DNA from: Saprolegnia diclina VS20
Taxonomy: Eukaryota > Oomycota > Saprolegniomycetes > Saprolegniales > Saprolegniaceae
Direction: 5' to 3'
Length of the DNA: 64,000 nucleotides
Assembly: GCF_000281045.1 (NCBI RefSeq)
Contig: NW_008246097.1
Coordinates: 306,582 to 370,581 of the forward strand
Shown: positions 1 through 10,463 of the stretch, in pieces
How positions within the stretch are numbered: the first letter of the stretch is position 1
How the letters are laid out: each line of letters starts with the position of its first letter
Translations under genes and position numbers: made by a program
The notes under the pieces: generated by a model
Seen by the model: only the letters and a program-made list of their open reading frames with translations
Database searches by the model: none
Told to the model about the DNA's origin: nothing

Positions 1-529
1 GCTTGCGCATGTCGAGGTACGCATGCGACGAAAGCGCGAACGGGTGCGGTGGCAGCGACGTCTTTGGCTGCTCCAAATACTTGGGGTAGAGCCCCTAGAT
101 TCATACCGTGGGCTATCGCAAGTCGAGTCGGGAGGCTACCTCGCCGTAGAGGTCTAGCCATTTGTACGGGTTGACAGCAATGCAGATCTGGCCCGTGTAC
201 GTGTACGGGATGCTCTGCGCGTGGCGCAATTGCAGGTTCTTCAGGACCGCCGGCTCATGCAGGTGGTTGAGCGTGCACATATCCTCAACGCCGAGCTTCT
301 CAAAGGTGTTGCAGATGGGCATCGCGGTCGAGGAGACTTCGCCCGCGAGCTTGGCGATCTCGCGCACGTCAAAGGTCTTTGTGGTGCCAATCTCACGGTC
401 GTATGCGTCTTCGTCCTCGACATAGCGCACTTGCACCGACGTCTCCGAGAGCTTCTGGACGACCGTCGCCTTCTTCCAGACGACGTCATCGTGCGGCACC
501 CACACGGCCGTCCCGACAGCGTCCGCCAT
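1..529 (-). CDS. Myosin heavy chain, N-terminal part (cut by window edge)
   Basis: Actin-based motor; only the first about 160 residues lie inside the window. The ATG is at 529. Exon 1 (529-140, 130 codons) holds an SH3-like N-terminal segment with WVPHDDVVWKKATVV, then the start of the motor domain with the family signatures MCTLNHLHEPAVL and YTYTGQICIAVNPYKWL. A 45-nt intron (139-95, GTAGCC...CTAG) follows in phase 0, and exon 2 (94 to the edge) continues with GLYPKYLEQPK and ALSSHAYLDMRK, as in other myosins just before the P-loop. The P-loop itself lies outside the window. The class cannot be told from this fragment. It is divergent from the PIP kinase gene to its right. Confidence 0.93.
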
Positions 530-1271
530 GCCAAAATGCTATATCCGCCTTTTTAGCAGTATATTTTCGGTGTAACCAATTGGGACTGAAACTGCTGGCA
601 ACAACTTTTACCCAACTCGGCGTAAGCGGAGAATGCCCTCGCTGGAGCCTCGCGCTTCCAGCCCGCTTCAAGTACATCGCCTTCAAATGGATTTAGATAG
701 TGGAGCACTGCTCGTAGCGAGCGATGCAAACGAGGTGTTCGTCGAACGTTCGTGTTGCTTGGATGCAGGGAACTGCCCGATTCCTCGAGAACGTACGATC
801 AGGACGCTGTTGGCGACGTAAAATGCAGGGCCAAAAGCTCGCTTCGAAGAGCGTTCTCGGACGTCGCGGCAGCTGCCAGCAAGAGGCGCATCTTGTGTTC
901 CAAGAGAAATTCAGCCCGAGTGTTCCCACGCGTCACGAGGCATGTGTTTCGCCAGATCCAGTGCGACCATGTGGTCAAAGCTGCTGCCGCCGCCGGAGCT
1001 TTAGCCACGAGCAATGGCCAGCGCCAAGCGTCGTGTAGCATTAGGTAGCTGTCTAGCTCGTACAGCTAACTCGTACTGAGTAGTAAATTGCATCACATTG
1101 TGCACGTGGTTGGACTGCGGGACGGCGGCCACGTCCGCGCGCCACGTCAGAGATGGCCAATCACTCCGCGTCGTTGTCGAATACCGGCATATGATTGGCG
1201 AGTATTTTTAGCAATTCCAATCTGCAACGGCAAACTCAACGGCAAACTCAACTCGTCGAGCCATTGTGAAG
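530..1271. promoter_or_regulatory. Divergent intergenic region, myosin / PIP kinase
   Basis: No gene is supported in these 742 bases; the short open frames lack family resemblance. The stretch must carry the promoters of both flanking genes. A CCAATCA box is at 1157-1163, about 110 bases upstream of the kinase ATG. Confidence 0.5.
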
Positions 1272-3306
1272 ATGGAGATCAAGCCGCGGGAGACACCACC
1301 GCGCCGGCCGACGCTCACCTCGCACAAGTCGGCAGGCTCGCTTCTCGATGACGCCGGGCTCAAGCGGACCGATGGCCGCAGTGTCGACGACAACGAGCAC
1401 GCTGTCGGGCGCCGCAGCAGCAAGCCGCACCTGACCATCGATGTACACGAAGCCAAGCCACCTTTTCCTCTGGGAAAGCGCCGGTCCGTGAGCGACGCGT
1501 CCATCAAGCTGAGCCAGGACGAGGTGCTGGGCCACGATATGCTCGTGTCGCGGCCGGGCTCGCCGGCGGCCAAGGCCATCGACATGACCAACCAAATCCA
1601 GCGCGCGCGGTAGCAGCTTCCTGCCTCGCTGCATGATCACGATGGTTTTCTAGACATGGCACGCTCCTAACGTCGCCGACGGCAGCGTTCAAAAAGCCCG
1701 ACGGCAACGAAATCCACGACCAGCACGAACAGTATACGCTCACGTACGGCATGATGACGGGCATCCTCGCATCCGTACGACATTGCTGCTGGTATCTGCA
1801 TGATGATGACAGCAATGGTACAGGCGGGCAGCATGGACCTCTTCAAGCAGCGCCTGACGATGAACGACTTTATGCGAGTCGATAAGCGCAGCTTTCCTGC
1901 CAACCCCAAGTCCAAGCTCAAGCACGAGTTCAAATTCAAGGTCAGACTGCCTACGACGATCGTTCTGAAGTAAGCTTGTAGGACTATGCGCCCGACATTT
2001 TTCGGCAGATTCGCCGGCGCTTTGACATTGACAGCGTACGACACAGGCGACATTGGTGGCGTCTCACGTGTGCTAGGCGGACTACCTCGTGACGCTCTGT
2101 GGCGACTTCAACTACATCGAGTTCATGTCCAACTCCAAGTCGGGCCAATTCTTCTTCTACTCGCACGACGGGCGCTTCATGATCAAGACGCAGACGCAAG
2201 GCGAGTCCAAGTTTCTTCGGCGCATCTTGCCCCACTACTACAAGGTGCGCTTGACTCAGGGATAGGGTCTACACGTATGCCTAGTTTGTCATGGAGAACC
2301 CGAACACGCTCGTGACGCGCTTTTACGGCATGCACCGCGTCAAGATGCACCACCTCAAGACCCAAATGCACTTTGTCATCATGGCCAGCGTCTTCAACAC
2401 GCCCAAGGAGATCCACCTGCGCTTTGACCTCAAGGGCTCGACCGTCGGCCGCAACGCATCACCGGACGAGAAGAAGCGCCGCGGCGTTCTCAAGGACAAC
2501 GACCTCATCGAGGAGCAGATCCATCTCTCGCTGGGGCCGGCCCGGCGCGCCATGATGCTCGAGCAGCTTCGCAAGGTAGTACGTTGCTGCTGCCGGCACG
2601 AGCCAAATCAAGGCATAGGACGTGGCGTTCCTCAAGCGCATGAAAATCATGGACTATAGCTTGCTCGTGGGCATCCACGATGCGGGGCAAGAGATCCTTG
2701 TCCCGGGCCCAACGTACGCTACATTTCCCCACCCTAGTATAGCTGAAGATGGGCATGTGTCTAGTCTTGCCACGGAGATCGACTTGGCCGAGCAAAAAAA
2801 GAAGCTGCAGCAACTGCAGCAGCCGACCGTGTTTGGGAGCGCGGCCGAATCAACCGTGCAGCTGGACGACGACGACGACGACGACGACCTTGGGGTCTTG
2901 GACCCCGGCGTCCCACCCCCGACGTGATAAACACGGTCGTTGCAACGCAGCGTCGTAACAGCGTGTCTTTGTAGGTCACCCCGGGTGGACCCTGTCAACA
3001 AGGAGCCGACCGGGTCGATCTTTTGCAAGGACCTTGGCGGCATCCGCGGCCGGCGCACGTCGGGCAAGAAGAACGGCTTTGTCTACTTTGTCGGTGCGGC
3101 TCTTCCGTGCCCTTGAGAACCTTGCTCACACGTACGGTTATGTAGGAATCATCGACATTCTGCAGCAGTACAACATGCAGAAGCGCGCCGAGACGCTCAT
3201 CAAGGGCCTCCAGCACAACGCCAAGGAGATCTCGTCCGTGGACCCCGACTTGTACGGCAACCGGTTCATCGAGTTTATGGAGAAGTTTGTCCTCGTCGAC
3301 GACTAA
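1272..3306 (+). CDS. Phosphatidylinositol-4-phosphate 5-kinase-like (PIPK catalytic domain)
   Basis: Lipid kinase that phosphorylates phosphatidylinositol monophosphate at the cytosolic face of membranes. The start ATG at 1272 gives a Ser/Arg-rich N-terminus of about 110 residues (MEIKPRETPPRRPTL) before the first intron. The PIPK core then runs through DYAPDIFRQIRRRFDIDS, the substrate-side block GRFMIKTQTQ, ENPNTLVTRFYG, the HLRFDLKGSTVGRNA block, and KIMDYSLLVGIHD, the DxSLL-type active-site signature of the family. The C-terminus has KNGFVYFVGIIDILQQYN and ends EKFVLVDD. About eight short introns break the gene; the last two lie near 2931-2975 and 3090-3145. No membrane segment is seen, so this is not one of the GPCR-PIP kinases known in oomycetes. 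An acidic run of eight Asp lies in the insert before the C-terminal block. Type I versus type II specificity was not resolved. Confidence 0.9.
2865..2888 (+). repeat. (GAC)8 microsatellite in coding sequence
   Basis: Eight perfect GAC units inside the PIP kinase insert, read in frame as eight Asp. It is a likely length-polymorphic site. Confidence 0.85.
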
Positions 3307-3785
3307 ACTAGCATCATCCACATTATGATCGTCTTCGCACCCACGAGGAACCTCGTACGCCACCTTGCGAGCGCGTGGTCAATCGTGGATATGGATGGTG
3401 CCACCCAACGCGCAGCAACCTGATCGGAGGCGGTCGCCATGTCCAGGCCCATGGCTTTACCATGGCTTGCCATGGCCTCGTCGGAGTTGTGGTAGTCGGC
3501 GGCGGTCGTTGCGGCCGGCGCAGTGATGGCTGGCGACTCGGTGGTCGCGCCAGGTTACTCACGGCGGCGTGCCCGAAGCGAACGAGCCGCTGGCGTCCGG
3601 CGTATAGGCTAGTCGTCGGGTGTGAGACACGTACGTACGAACAACCGTACGTACATTCCTGGTACAAACATCAAGTACAAGCGTACAGACGGTACATTGT
3701 ACTGGAAAGGCGGGGCGTGTAATGGTCGTTCGACAGTGCGTGGAGCGCCCACTTTTGCTTTCCACCGGCCGTCGCAACTCGCATC
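3307..3785. promoter_or_regulatory. Intergenic region upstream of first GPI protein
   Basis: No gene seen in 479 bases. Between about 3629 and 3700 the sequence is rich in GTAC tetramers (GTACGTACG, CCGTACGTACAT, GTACAAGCGTACAGACGGTAC), giving several small overlapping palindromes about 90-150 bases upstream of the next ATG. Confidence 0.4.
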
Positions 3786-5123
3786 ATGGTCCGTATCCTC
3801 GCCGCCGCTGCCATGGCCGCTACCGTCGCCGCCCAGACGACGCCCGCGCCGACGCCGTCGGTGTCCAACCCCGCGTGGACGATGAAGGCGATCACGTCGA
3901 TCCAGGCGCGCGTCCAGTCGGACCCGGCGACGTGGGATGAGGCCAACCAGAAGTTTGGCCTCGTCCTCAAGAAGAACACCAACACGTTCCCGGAAAAGTA
4001 CCGCGCCGCCATGGACACGGTCAACACGGCGTCGCCCGAGGGCGCGCTCATGTACGTGCAGACGGAAGGTATCAACAAGCAGTTTGACGTCGGCTGCGGC
4101 CGCAAGACCAACATGAGCTACATCTGGTTCATGAACGTGACCATTGTCCAGCCGACGTGGGCGATCGCCGAGACGCAGGACGACAACTCGGTCGTGCCCG
4201 AGTACGGTCACTTTGTCGCGATGGACAACGGCTACTGCACGCCCAAGGACGCCAAGGGGACGCTCTCGCCGTACTGCCTCAACTTTGGCGGCCTCCAGAA
4301 CACGGCCAACATTGGCCCGTACATTGGCGGTGAGACGCGCGGTACGCACGACTATGGCAGCTACCCGGACAACGTCTGGTTCTCGTTCCCCAACTCGTGC
4401 TACACCAAGACCTTCGACCAAAAGGACGACACGTGCCGCAAGGCGCAGAAGGGCGGTCTCTGCCCCATTGGCACGCAGCCCGATGGTGTCACGTGCACGT
4501 ACTCGTACGAAGTGCTCGGTTACCTCTTCATTGACGACCTCGTCGGCATCACCAACATGACGAACTCGCAGACGAACCAGCCGTACAAGAACCGCGTCGA
4601 GTTTTGCAAGGACTCCAAGACCGAGTACGACTTCCTCGCCACGGGCACGAAGAAGTCGGACTTGACGTTCTGGAACGACCCGCTCAACATGACAGCCAAC
4701 CAGGAGCGCACGCAGAAGATGCTCGACTTCTACAACAACCTCCTCGACTCGGGCAAGGGCGACGCCAAGAACATGAAGCCCCTCCCCAAGGCCTCGGACC
4801 TCACGAAGCTCAACCCGCCTTGCTACGTCAACAGCCCGCTCTGCGCCAAGGCGACCTTTGGCTGCCGCCGCAAGCTCATGGCGCAGATCTGCGAAGTGTG
4901 CAAAACGGCGGCGTCCGACTGTGTGGTCATGCCGGCCAACGCCCCGAACGCTGTCCCGCTCACGCTCAAGAAGCAGTACACTCCGCCTGCCCCGACGGAT
5001 GCCAGTGGCAAGACCTTGGCCCCCGGCACTGGTGGCAACGGCAACGGCGGCACCTCCAGCTCTGCCGCCTCGCTCGCACTCTCGGGTGCGGCCCTTGTCG
5101 GTGCGGTCGCGATGATGATGTAA
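3786..5123 (+). CDS. Secreted GPI-anchored cysteine-rich protein, copy 1
   Basis: Intronless, 445 residues. It starts with a signal peptide (MVRILAAAAMAATVAAQ) and ends with a Gly/Ser-rich spacer followed by a hydrophobic tail (SLALSGAALVGAVAMMM), the layout of a GPI-anchored surface protein. The mature part has many spaced cysteines and conserved blocks such as GALMYVQTEGI, TNMSYIWF, PDNVWFSFPNSC, QKGGLCPIG, DDLVGIT and FGCRRKLMAQICEVC. The same blocks recur in the next gene, so the two are tandem duplicates. I do not recognise a catalytic domain or a named family; the function is unknown, and a role at the cell wall or surface is inferred only from the sorting signals. The ATG used is the first one and directly precedes the signal peptide. 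Confidence 0.85.
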   Translation: MVRILAAAAMAATVAAQTTPAPTPSVSNPAWTMKAITSIQARVQSDPATWDEANQKFGLVLKKNTNTFPEKYRAAMDTVNTASPEGALMYVQTEGINKQFDVGCGRKTNMSYIWFMNVTIVQPTWAIAETQDDNSVVPEYGHFVAMDNGYCTPKDAKGTLSPYCLNFGGLQNTANIGPYIGGETRGTHDYGSYPDNVWFSFPNSCYTKTFDQKDDTCRKAQKGGLCPIGTQPDGVTCTYSYEVLGYLFIDDLVGITNMTNSQTNQPYKNRVEFCKDSKTEYDFLATGTKKSDLTFWNDPLNMTANQERTQKMLDFYNNLLDSGKGDAKNMKPLPKASDLTKLNPPCYVNSPLCAKATFGCRRKLMAQICEVCKTAASDCVVMPANAPNAVPLTLKKQYTPPAPTDASGKTLAPGTGGNGNGGTSSSAASLALSGAALVGAVAMMM

Positions 5124-5654
5124 ACAACTAAACTTTGATAATACGTATTCGTCTTGACCCAAACTGCTCTCTTCATTGCTGCTGCTTTAGCTCTACGTCG
5201 TGAATACAGTGGAGAGACTTGGGCTCTGTTCAAACTGGCGCTGCTGCTGAACGTCAGAACAGAATGCACCGGCTAACGTTCACATAACAAGACCAGACTG
5301 AGAAGCTTTGCTTCCGAGTGGGCGGCAACCGTCAGGCAGCTGGCGTCGGTTGGCGATCTTGCGTCCAAGCTTCTTCCATGGCTTTCTGCAATCGTCATGC
5401 GTCTGGTCAAGCAACTTCAACATCCGATTCCAGAGGTTTTTGGCAGGTATATTGTGGATTTTAATCCGTTTCTTCGACAATTTACTGCGTTCAATTATTC
5501 CTTGTCGCAATATATGCATTGTCAAAGGTTTTATCGGCATACAAACGTCAAGATACGCGATCTCATCTGACGTGGCCCTTGCACAGCGAATGTTCGAAGC
5601 TTGTGAAACGACACCGCCCGGGCTGTTCATTTTGCATATTTGGCCAGCTCGAGC
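5124..5654. promoter_or_regulatory. Spacer between the tandem GPI-protein genes
   Basis: It must hold the 3' end of copy 1 and the promoter of copy 2. From about 5390 to 5560 the base composition turns clearly AT-richer than the flanks, and the minus strand stays open there with a Lys/Arg/Ile-rich reading. No family could be assigned, so no gene is called. Confidence 0.35.
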
Positions 5655-6914
5655 ATGAAGACGACGTTGGGCCTCCTCGCCACGAGCCTCCTTGGCGCCG
5701 CGTATGGCCAAAGCGACTGGACCATGACGTCCGTGCGCTCGATCCAAGCCCGCGTCGTCTCGATCGTGCCGGTCTGGGACGAGACCAACCAGGCGTGGGT
5801 CTCGGCAAAGTACAACACCGACATCAAGACGTTCGCCGATCAATATCGCGCGACGCTCGACACGGTCAACACGGCGTCGGTCGAAGGCGCGCTCATGTAC
5901 GTGCAGTCGGAAGGCATCGACCAGGGCATCGTGCCCGGCTGCCTCCGGAAGACCAACATGAGCTACGTGTGGTTCTTTGACCTGCACATTGTGCAGCCGA
6001 CGTATGCGATCGCGCAGTATGGGACCGACACGTCCATATACCCTGAGTACTGCCCGTTCTTGGCGATGGACAATGGCATGTGCACGCCGACGTCCGGCAC
6101 AACACTGCCCAAGGCGTGTCTCCAGCTCTTTGGCGGCAACGGCCAGCCCAACATTGGGCCGTGCATTGGCGGCGAAAACCGCATCGACAACCCGAAAGCG
6201 CCGTACCCTGACAACGTCTGGTTTTCGTTTCCCGGCAGCTGCATGACGCAGTCGTTCACGGCCAAGACCGACGCGTGCCGCGCGATCCAGAAAGGCGGCG
6301 AGTGCCCCTTTGGTGTCCTTCCCGACGGCGTCAAGTGCACGTATTCGCACTCGGTCCTGGGCTACATCAGCCTCGACGATCTTGTCGGCATCACGAGCCT
6401 CACCAACCCGCAGACCGGCAAGCCGTACACGAGTCGGAATGAGTTTTGTCTCGCGGGCGAGGTCGAGTACAACTCGGTGAGCGGCAAGCACCTTCCGTTC
6501 TGGAGCGACCTCTTGGACCCAAGCGCCAACTCGGCCCGCAGCCAGGCCATGATCGACCTCTACGCCTCCGTGGTCGCGGACCCGGTGAAGGGCGCCAACA
6601 TGAAGCCGCTGCCCTCCATTGCGTCGCTCCAGTCGGCCAACCCGCCGTGCTACCTCAACAACCCGCGCTGTTCGTCGGCGCAATATGGCTGCCGTCGCCG
6701 CCTCCTCGCCCAAGTGTGCACGGTGTGCACAGCGCCTGCCGCCGACTGCGTCGTGCGCCCCGTTGGCGTCGCGCCCTTTCCGACGCTGCAAAAGGCGACA
6801 AGTACCGCAGCTGGGTCGGCCACCGGCGGCGTGGGCGACGGCAACGCCGCGTCGACAACGTCCCTCGCCGCGTCCGTCGGCATCCTCTCGCTTCTCGCCC
6901 TCGTGCGCTACTAG
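5655..6914 (+). CDS. Secreted GPI-anchored cysteine-rich protein, copy 2
   Basis: Intronless, 419 residues, same orientation as copy 1 and 531 bases downstream of it. The ATG at 5655 starts a signal peptide (MKTTLGLLATSLLGAAYGQ); the open frame extends slightly further 5' without another ATG. Blocks shared with copy 1 include SIQARV, TVNTAS, EGALMYVQSEGI, CLRKTNMSYVWF, NIGPCIGGE, PDNVWFSFPGSC, CPFGVLPDGVKCTYS, DDLVGIT and YGCRRRLLAQVC. The C-terminus is a Gly/Ala/Ser spacer plus hydrophobic tail, consistent with GPI anchoring. The copies differ widely outside the blocks, so the duplication is not recent. Function unknown. Confidence 0.85.
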   Translation: MKTTLGLLATSLLGAAYGQSDWTMTSVRSIQARVVSIVPVWDETNQAWVSAKYNTDIKTFADQYRATLDTVNTASVEGALMYVQSEGIDQGIVPGCLRKTNMSYVWFFDLHIVQPTYAIAQYGTDTSIYPEYCPFLAMDNGMCTPTSGTTLPKACLQLFGGNGQPNIGPCIGGENRIDNPKAPYPDNVWFSFPGSCMTQSFTAKTDACRAIQKGGECPFGVLPDGVKCTYSHSVLGYISLDDLVGITSLTNPQTGKPYTSRNEFCLAGEVEYNSVSGKHLPFWSDLLDPSANSARSQAMIDLYASVVADPVKGANMKPLPSIASLQSANPPCYLNNPRCSSAQYGCRRRLLAQVCTVCTAPAADCVVRPVGVAPFPTLQKATSTAAGSATGGVGDGNAASTTSLAASVGILSLLALVRY

Positions 6915-6965
6915 GCGGCTGCATTTTCTTGATTTCGCATAAATAATTCATCAACGTCGACTTGA

Positions 6966-8572
6966 CTACGGCTCGCTGCTGTCGTGAGGTCGCGGCGACT
7001 CAAACTCAAACCCGCTTTGAATTGTGGGCAAGATCGGGAGCGTCTTGAGCGTCGATCGTCGGTGCTTCTTCTGCGGCGTGAGCACCTTCTCGAGCTCGTC
7101 GGGCTTGTCGTCGACTTGCTTGAGCACCAAGTCGAGGGCTTGGGTCGCTTGCTCCCGATGGAGAAAATTCGCCCAGTCGGACCCGAGCGGGTCGACCTGG
7201 AAATGCGGGAGGACGTCGGTCACGAGGCCCCGCAGGAGCTCTTGGCGCAGCGGCACAAACCAGATGCGCTCGACGTCTTGGTCAGCCACGTCGACGTGGT
7301 ACTTGCGATTGGCTTCAAACAAGCCAAAGTAGAGGTCCTTGAGACGAGCGCTCATGCGCCGCAGCGGCAACGGCGCGTCGTGGCGCAAATACCGGCGGTA
7401 CAAGAACCGGGGGTCGCTCTCGTCGCTCACGTCCTCCCTAGTTCGCTTCTATCAGATCTGATATCTCAGAACAGACACTATACTGGTAATGAACAGTCGC
7501 TCGCCACACGACGAGTTGGTCGTAGACACATTCTTGCCGACAGAACGCACTGAACGCCGCGTAGCCCGCCGACGTGAGCAAATACGTCTCCAGAAGCTTC
7601 TCCGAGCCATTGAGCCGGGCGAGCGACGTGTGCCGCTTTTCCTTGAAGCTGAGCAAGAGCGGCCGCAGGATGTACACGAAGACGATCGACTGCACCCCGA
7701 TTGCCGAGAGTGCCGGGTCGAGCTTGTAGTTGACAACAACGTCGCTGTCGCGGAAGACAAAGAGGCAGATCGAGCCGATGAAGCACACGCACCACACCTT
7801 GTGGGCGTGCATGTACGAGGCCCGCAGCCCAAAGTTGTCGACCAAATTGCTCACAAAGTACGTGGCGATGCCGCCGAGGCAGAGAAGAATGCCGAGCTGC
7901 ACGAGGCCCAAGGCTTTCGTGGCGGCCAGCGGCAACGCGGGGCACTCGACGACCGTCGAATTCGCCAACGTATCTGCAAACGAGTGGAGCAAGAGCACTG
8001 ACGGCGCGCTCCAGAGGCCGTGGCCGAAGACCCAGAGGACTAGCATCCGTGGTGGAACTCGATCACTATCCATGGATGACGTACCCGTGAGCGTGCGCGA
8101 CTGGAGGGCGATGTGGAGAAGCCGCGCTTTTCGGTCGCGCTGGGGCGTATGACCCTCCGTGTGGATTTGAACAAGAAGCTCCGTGAGGTAAAAGGTAGCG
8201 ACGACCGCCACCTCGGAGAGGAAGACGCTAAAGGTCGTGAAGTGGAAGAGCCCGTTGACGAGACTCAAGTACGCCCCGCAGTCGATGGTCGACCCAAGCA
8301 AGACAAAGAGCAAATCAATGTAGCAGTAGATCGTCGCCATGACGCCACATATCTGAGCAGGTTCGTTCGAGTCGTTGTAGGAAGGACACACGTACCGTCA
8401 TTTGAATGGGATTTCGATACCGAATCGAGGGCAAGTCGCGCCGCGCATAGAAGAGTCCGATCGTGAGTGGCATGTAGATCATAAAGATGAGGAGGAAGCC
8501 GAGGAGGTAGTCGGAGGCCGATGGACTCCACGACGCAGACGGCGTCACTGTGTTGCCCGACCCGACCGGCAT
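6966..8572 (-). CDS. Seven-transmembrane protein with C-terminal RGS domain, copy A
   Basis: The ATG at 8572 (MPVGSGNTVTPSASW) is followed by several hydrophobic helices. Intron 1 is 8395-8353, phase 0; intron 2 ends at the TAG just before the last exon (near 7439). The first helix (LLGFLLIFMIYMPLTIGLFY) leads into ARRDLPSIRYRNP, which matches RRRKFPSVRQTNP of the neighbouring gene. After about seven helices comes an RGS-like helical bundle: LLETYLLTSAGYAAFSAFC, then QLVVWRATVHYQ, FLYRRYLRHD and LRQELLRGLVTDVLPHF. RGS domains speed GTP hydrolysis on G-alpha subunits, so a 7TM-RGS fusion suggests a receptor that turns its own G protein off, as known for plant AtRGS1. That role is inference. 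It is paired head-to-head with copy B across 299 bases. Confidence 0.75.
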
Positions 8573-8871
8573 CGAGACCAAGTGCAACGTGGGCAATCTG
8601 CTGTCTATTTATAGACCGGCGATCTGAGTGGCGCACTTCAGATGCGCGAACTTGCGCACAAGCGCATGTGACGCTCGCTCCACGTCGCCGGCATGCACCA
8701 AGTCGATAGGTTTTGCGCCACAGTCATCTCGTACAAGTATATTCCATTGCAATTCAAATGGTGGCATTGGTGTGCTCTCCAGCCTCCCGGAACTCGGCGA
8801 ACTTGAAGTTCGCGCGGGCTTTAAACTTGGCGCCAAAAAGGGCGGCGTCTATTTTTGGTATTGATAACAGC
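8573..8871. promoter_or_regulatory. Shared promoter region of the two 7TM-RGS genes
   Basis: The two paralogues start 299 bases apart on opposite strands with nothing else between, so this is a probable bidirectional promoter. No specific motif is claimed. Confidence 0.5.
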
Positions 8872-10417
8872 ATGGATACGAACGGGTCCGCGTCGACGCC
8901 GAATGCGACGATCTCGTTCGGTCCGTTCGCCTCGAGCAGCTACAACATGCCCCTCGGCGTGGTTTACCTGCACTTTCTTGCCGGTCTGTACATCCCCGTC
9001 TTCCTCGTCCTCTTTGTCCGGCGCCGCAAATTCCCGTCCGTGCGCCAGACCAACCCCGCCCACGTGGTCGTCATCAGCACGTTCGGCGGCATCTACTGCC
9101 TTGGCACAGCCGGCGCGCTCCTCGTCTACGACGTGTGGCCCATCTCGATTGGTGCATACGCGCTCGTGACTACCGCGAGCTTTCTCTGGACGATGTTTGC
9201 CGCCTTCTCGTCCGATGTCGTTCTCGTCTGCACCTACTTTCAGACAAAGTGGACGGTCGATGTACACGCCAGCATGAAAACAGGCGTGCCGTCGCACCTC
9301 CTCGTCGCGCGGTGCAAGCTCCTTCAGCGCGTCTTGGCTCCCCGTCCGCTCCTCGCTGGGTCGATTGTGCTGCACGTTGTATGGACGCTGCCGTTCGTGC
9401 TGCACGTACTACTCTCGGCCGACATGTCATTCTGGTGCATTGAGACATCCTGGTCGACCCCACTGGCGGCGGAACTCGTTCACGTCACCGTGCTCCAGTG
9501 CGCGTGTTTACTTGCTGGCACGACGTTCCTTGGGTATCTCCTCGGCAGAGTCAACGAAGCGTTCGCACTGCGGCGCGTCTACGTCTCCGCCGCCCGCGGG
9601 ATCGCCGCGTGCTTTATCGGGTACCTCGTGACGATCGTCGTCGTGCCGGCGACAAAGCCGACACTGCGCACAACGATTGCGTCCAGCATTACGCACGTGG
9701 CCGTCCACGTTGTCGTTGTGCCGCTGCTCGTGCGACCTGTGCTACAGAGTCGACACGAAGCGTGCTTGGCGCTCTCGTCCGCACACTTCATGGAAAAAGA
9801 GTCGTGGGAAGCGATCAACGCCGATTTACTGACGCTCTTCCTCGCCACCCCGGACGGGGCCGCCACATACCTAGCGTTCACGCAAGTCCAGCTTCTCCCG
9901 GTGGCGTGGCTTCTTGCGTACCGCGATATCAAGTCCCGTTTGGCGACACCCCAAGCGCTCTACAACACATACCTCCAGAGTGACTCGGTGCTCTGCATGC
10001 GCGCCTTTGTGCCCGAAGCCATTCGCGGCGAGCTCGATATTACGTTTGCCCGCAACGTCATCTCCTCGAAAAGCGACGACCTCTACGTCATGTACGACCC
10101 GCTCGTGACGCGACTGCTCCGGGCGCTTGTGCTGCACACGCTGCCGCAGCTGCTTCACCATCCCCTCGGCCACGTATGGCATGTGTTTGTAGAGACGTAC
10201 GGCGGGCAGTACAGCGCCGACGACCTTCTACTCAACGGAGCCGGGCACCTTGGGCCGTTTGGGGTGCGCCGCCCGCTCGGCACCATCCACAGCCAAGGTA
10301 CGTTTTCTCGGCTCGTGACAAGAGCTCATGCGCTGGGTAGCGACGTATGTCTCCTCACGCTTCTCGACGCGCCACCAGTCGCGCTACTCGTCGTCCCGCG
10401 TCTCCATGTCCAACTAA
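8872..10417 (+). CDS. Seven-transmembrane protein with C-terminal RGS domain, copy B
   Basis: The ATG at 8872 (MDTNGSASTPNATISFGPF) gives a short extracellular-type N-terminus with Asn-X-Thr sites. Seven hydrophobic segments follow, starting VVYLHFLAGLYIPVFLVLFV. From about residue 305 comes an RGS-like bundle: LLTLFLATPDGAATYLAF, WLLAYRDIKSRL, LYNTYLQSDS, VTRLLRALVLHTLPQLLHH. I place an intron at 10298-10340 (GTACGT...GGGTAG, 43 nt). Splicing then gives a Ser/Arg-rich tail (SSRFSTRHQSRYSSSRVSM) ending at the TAA at 10417, 500 residues in all. Without the intron the frame runs on to 10467 through an uncharacteristic hydrophobic tail. It is a paralogue of copy A, divergently transcribed. Confidence 0.78.
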
Positions 10418-10463
10418 CGACAATGGAAATGCGATGGATTAGAGTTGTTGATGTCCGAGGCTC

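Noticed and set aside
3609-5162. 517-residue open frame on the minus strand opposite GPI protein 1
   Set aside because: Mirror of a GC-rich third-position gene; the product is Arg/Val/Asp-rich without domain, and the plus strand has a clear signal peptide and GPI tail.
5280-6791. 503-residue open frame on the minus strand opposite GPI protein 2
   Set aside because: Same mirror effect; the sense strand has a conserved paralogous protein.
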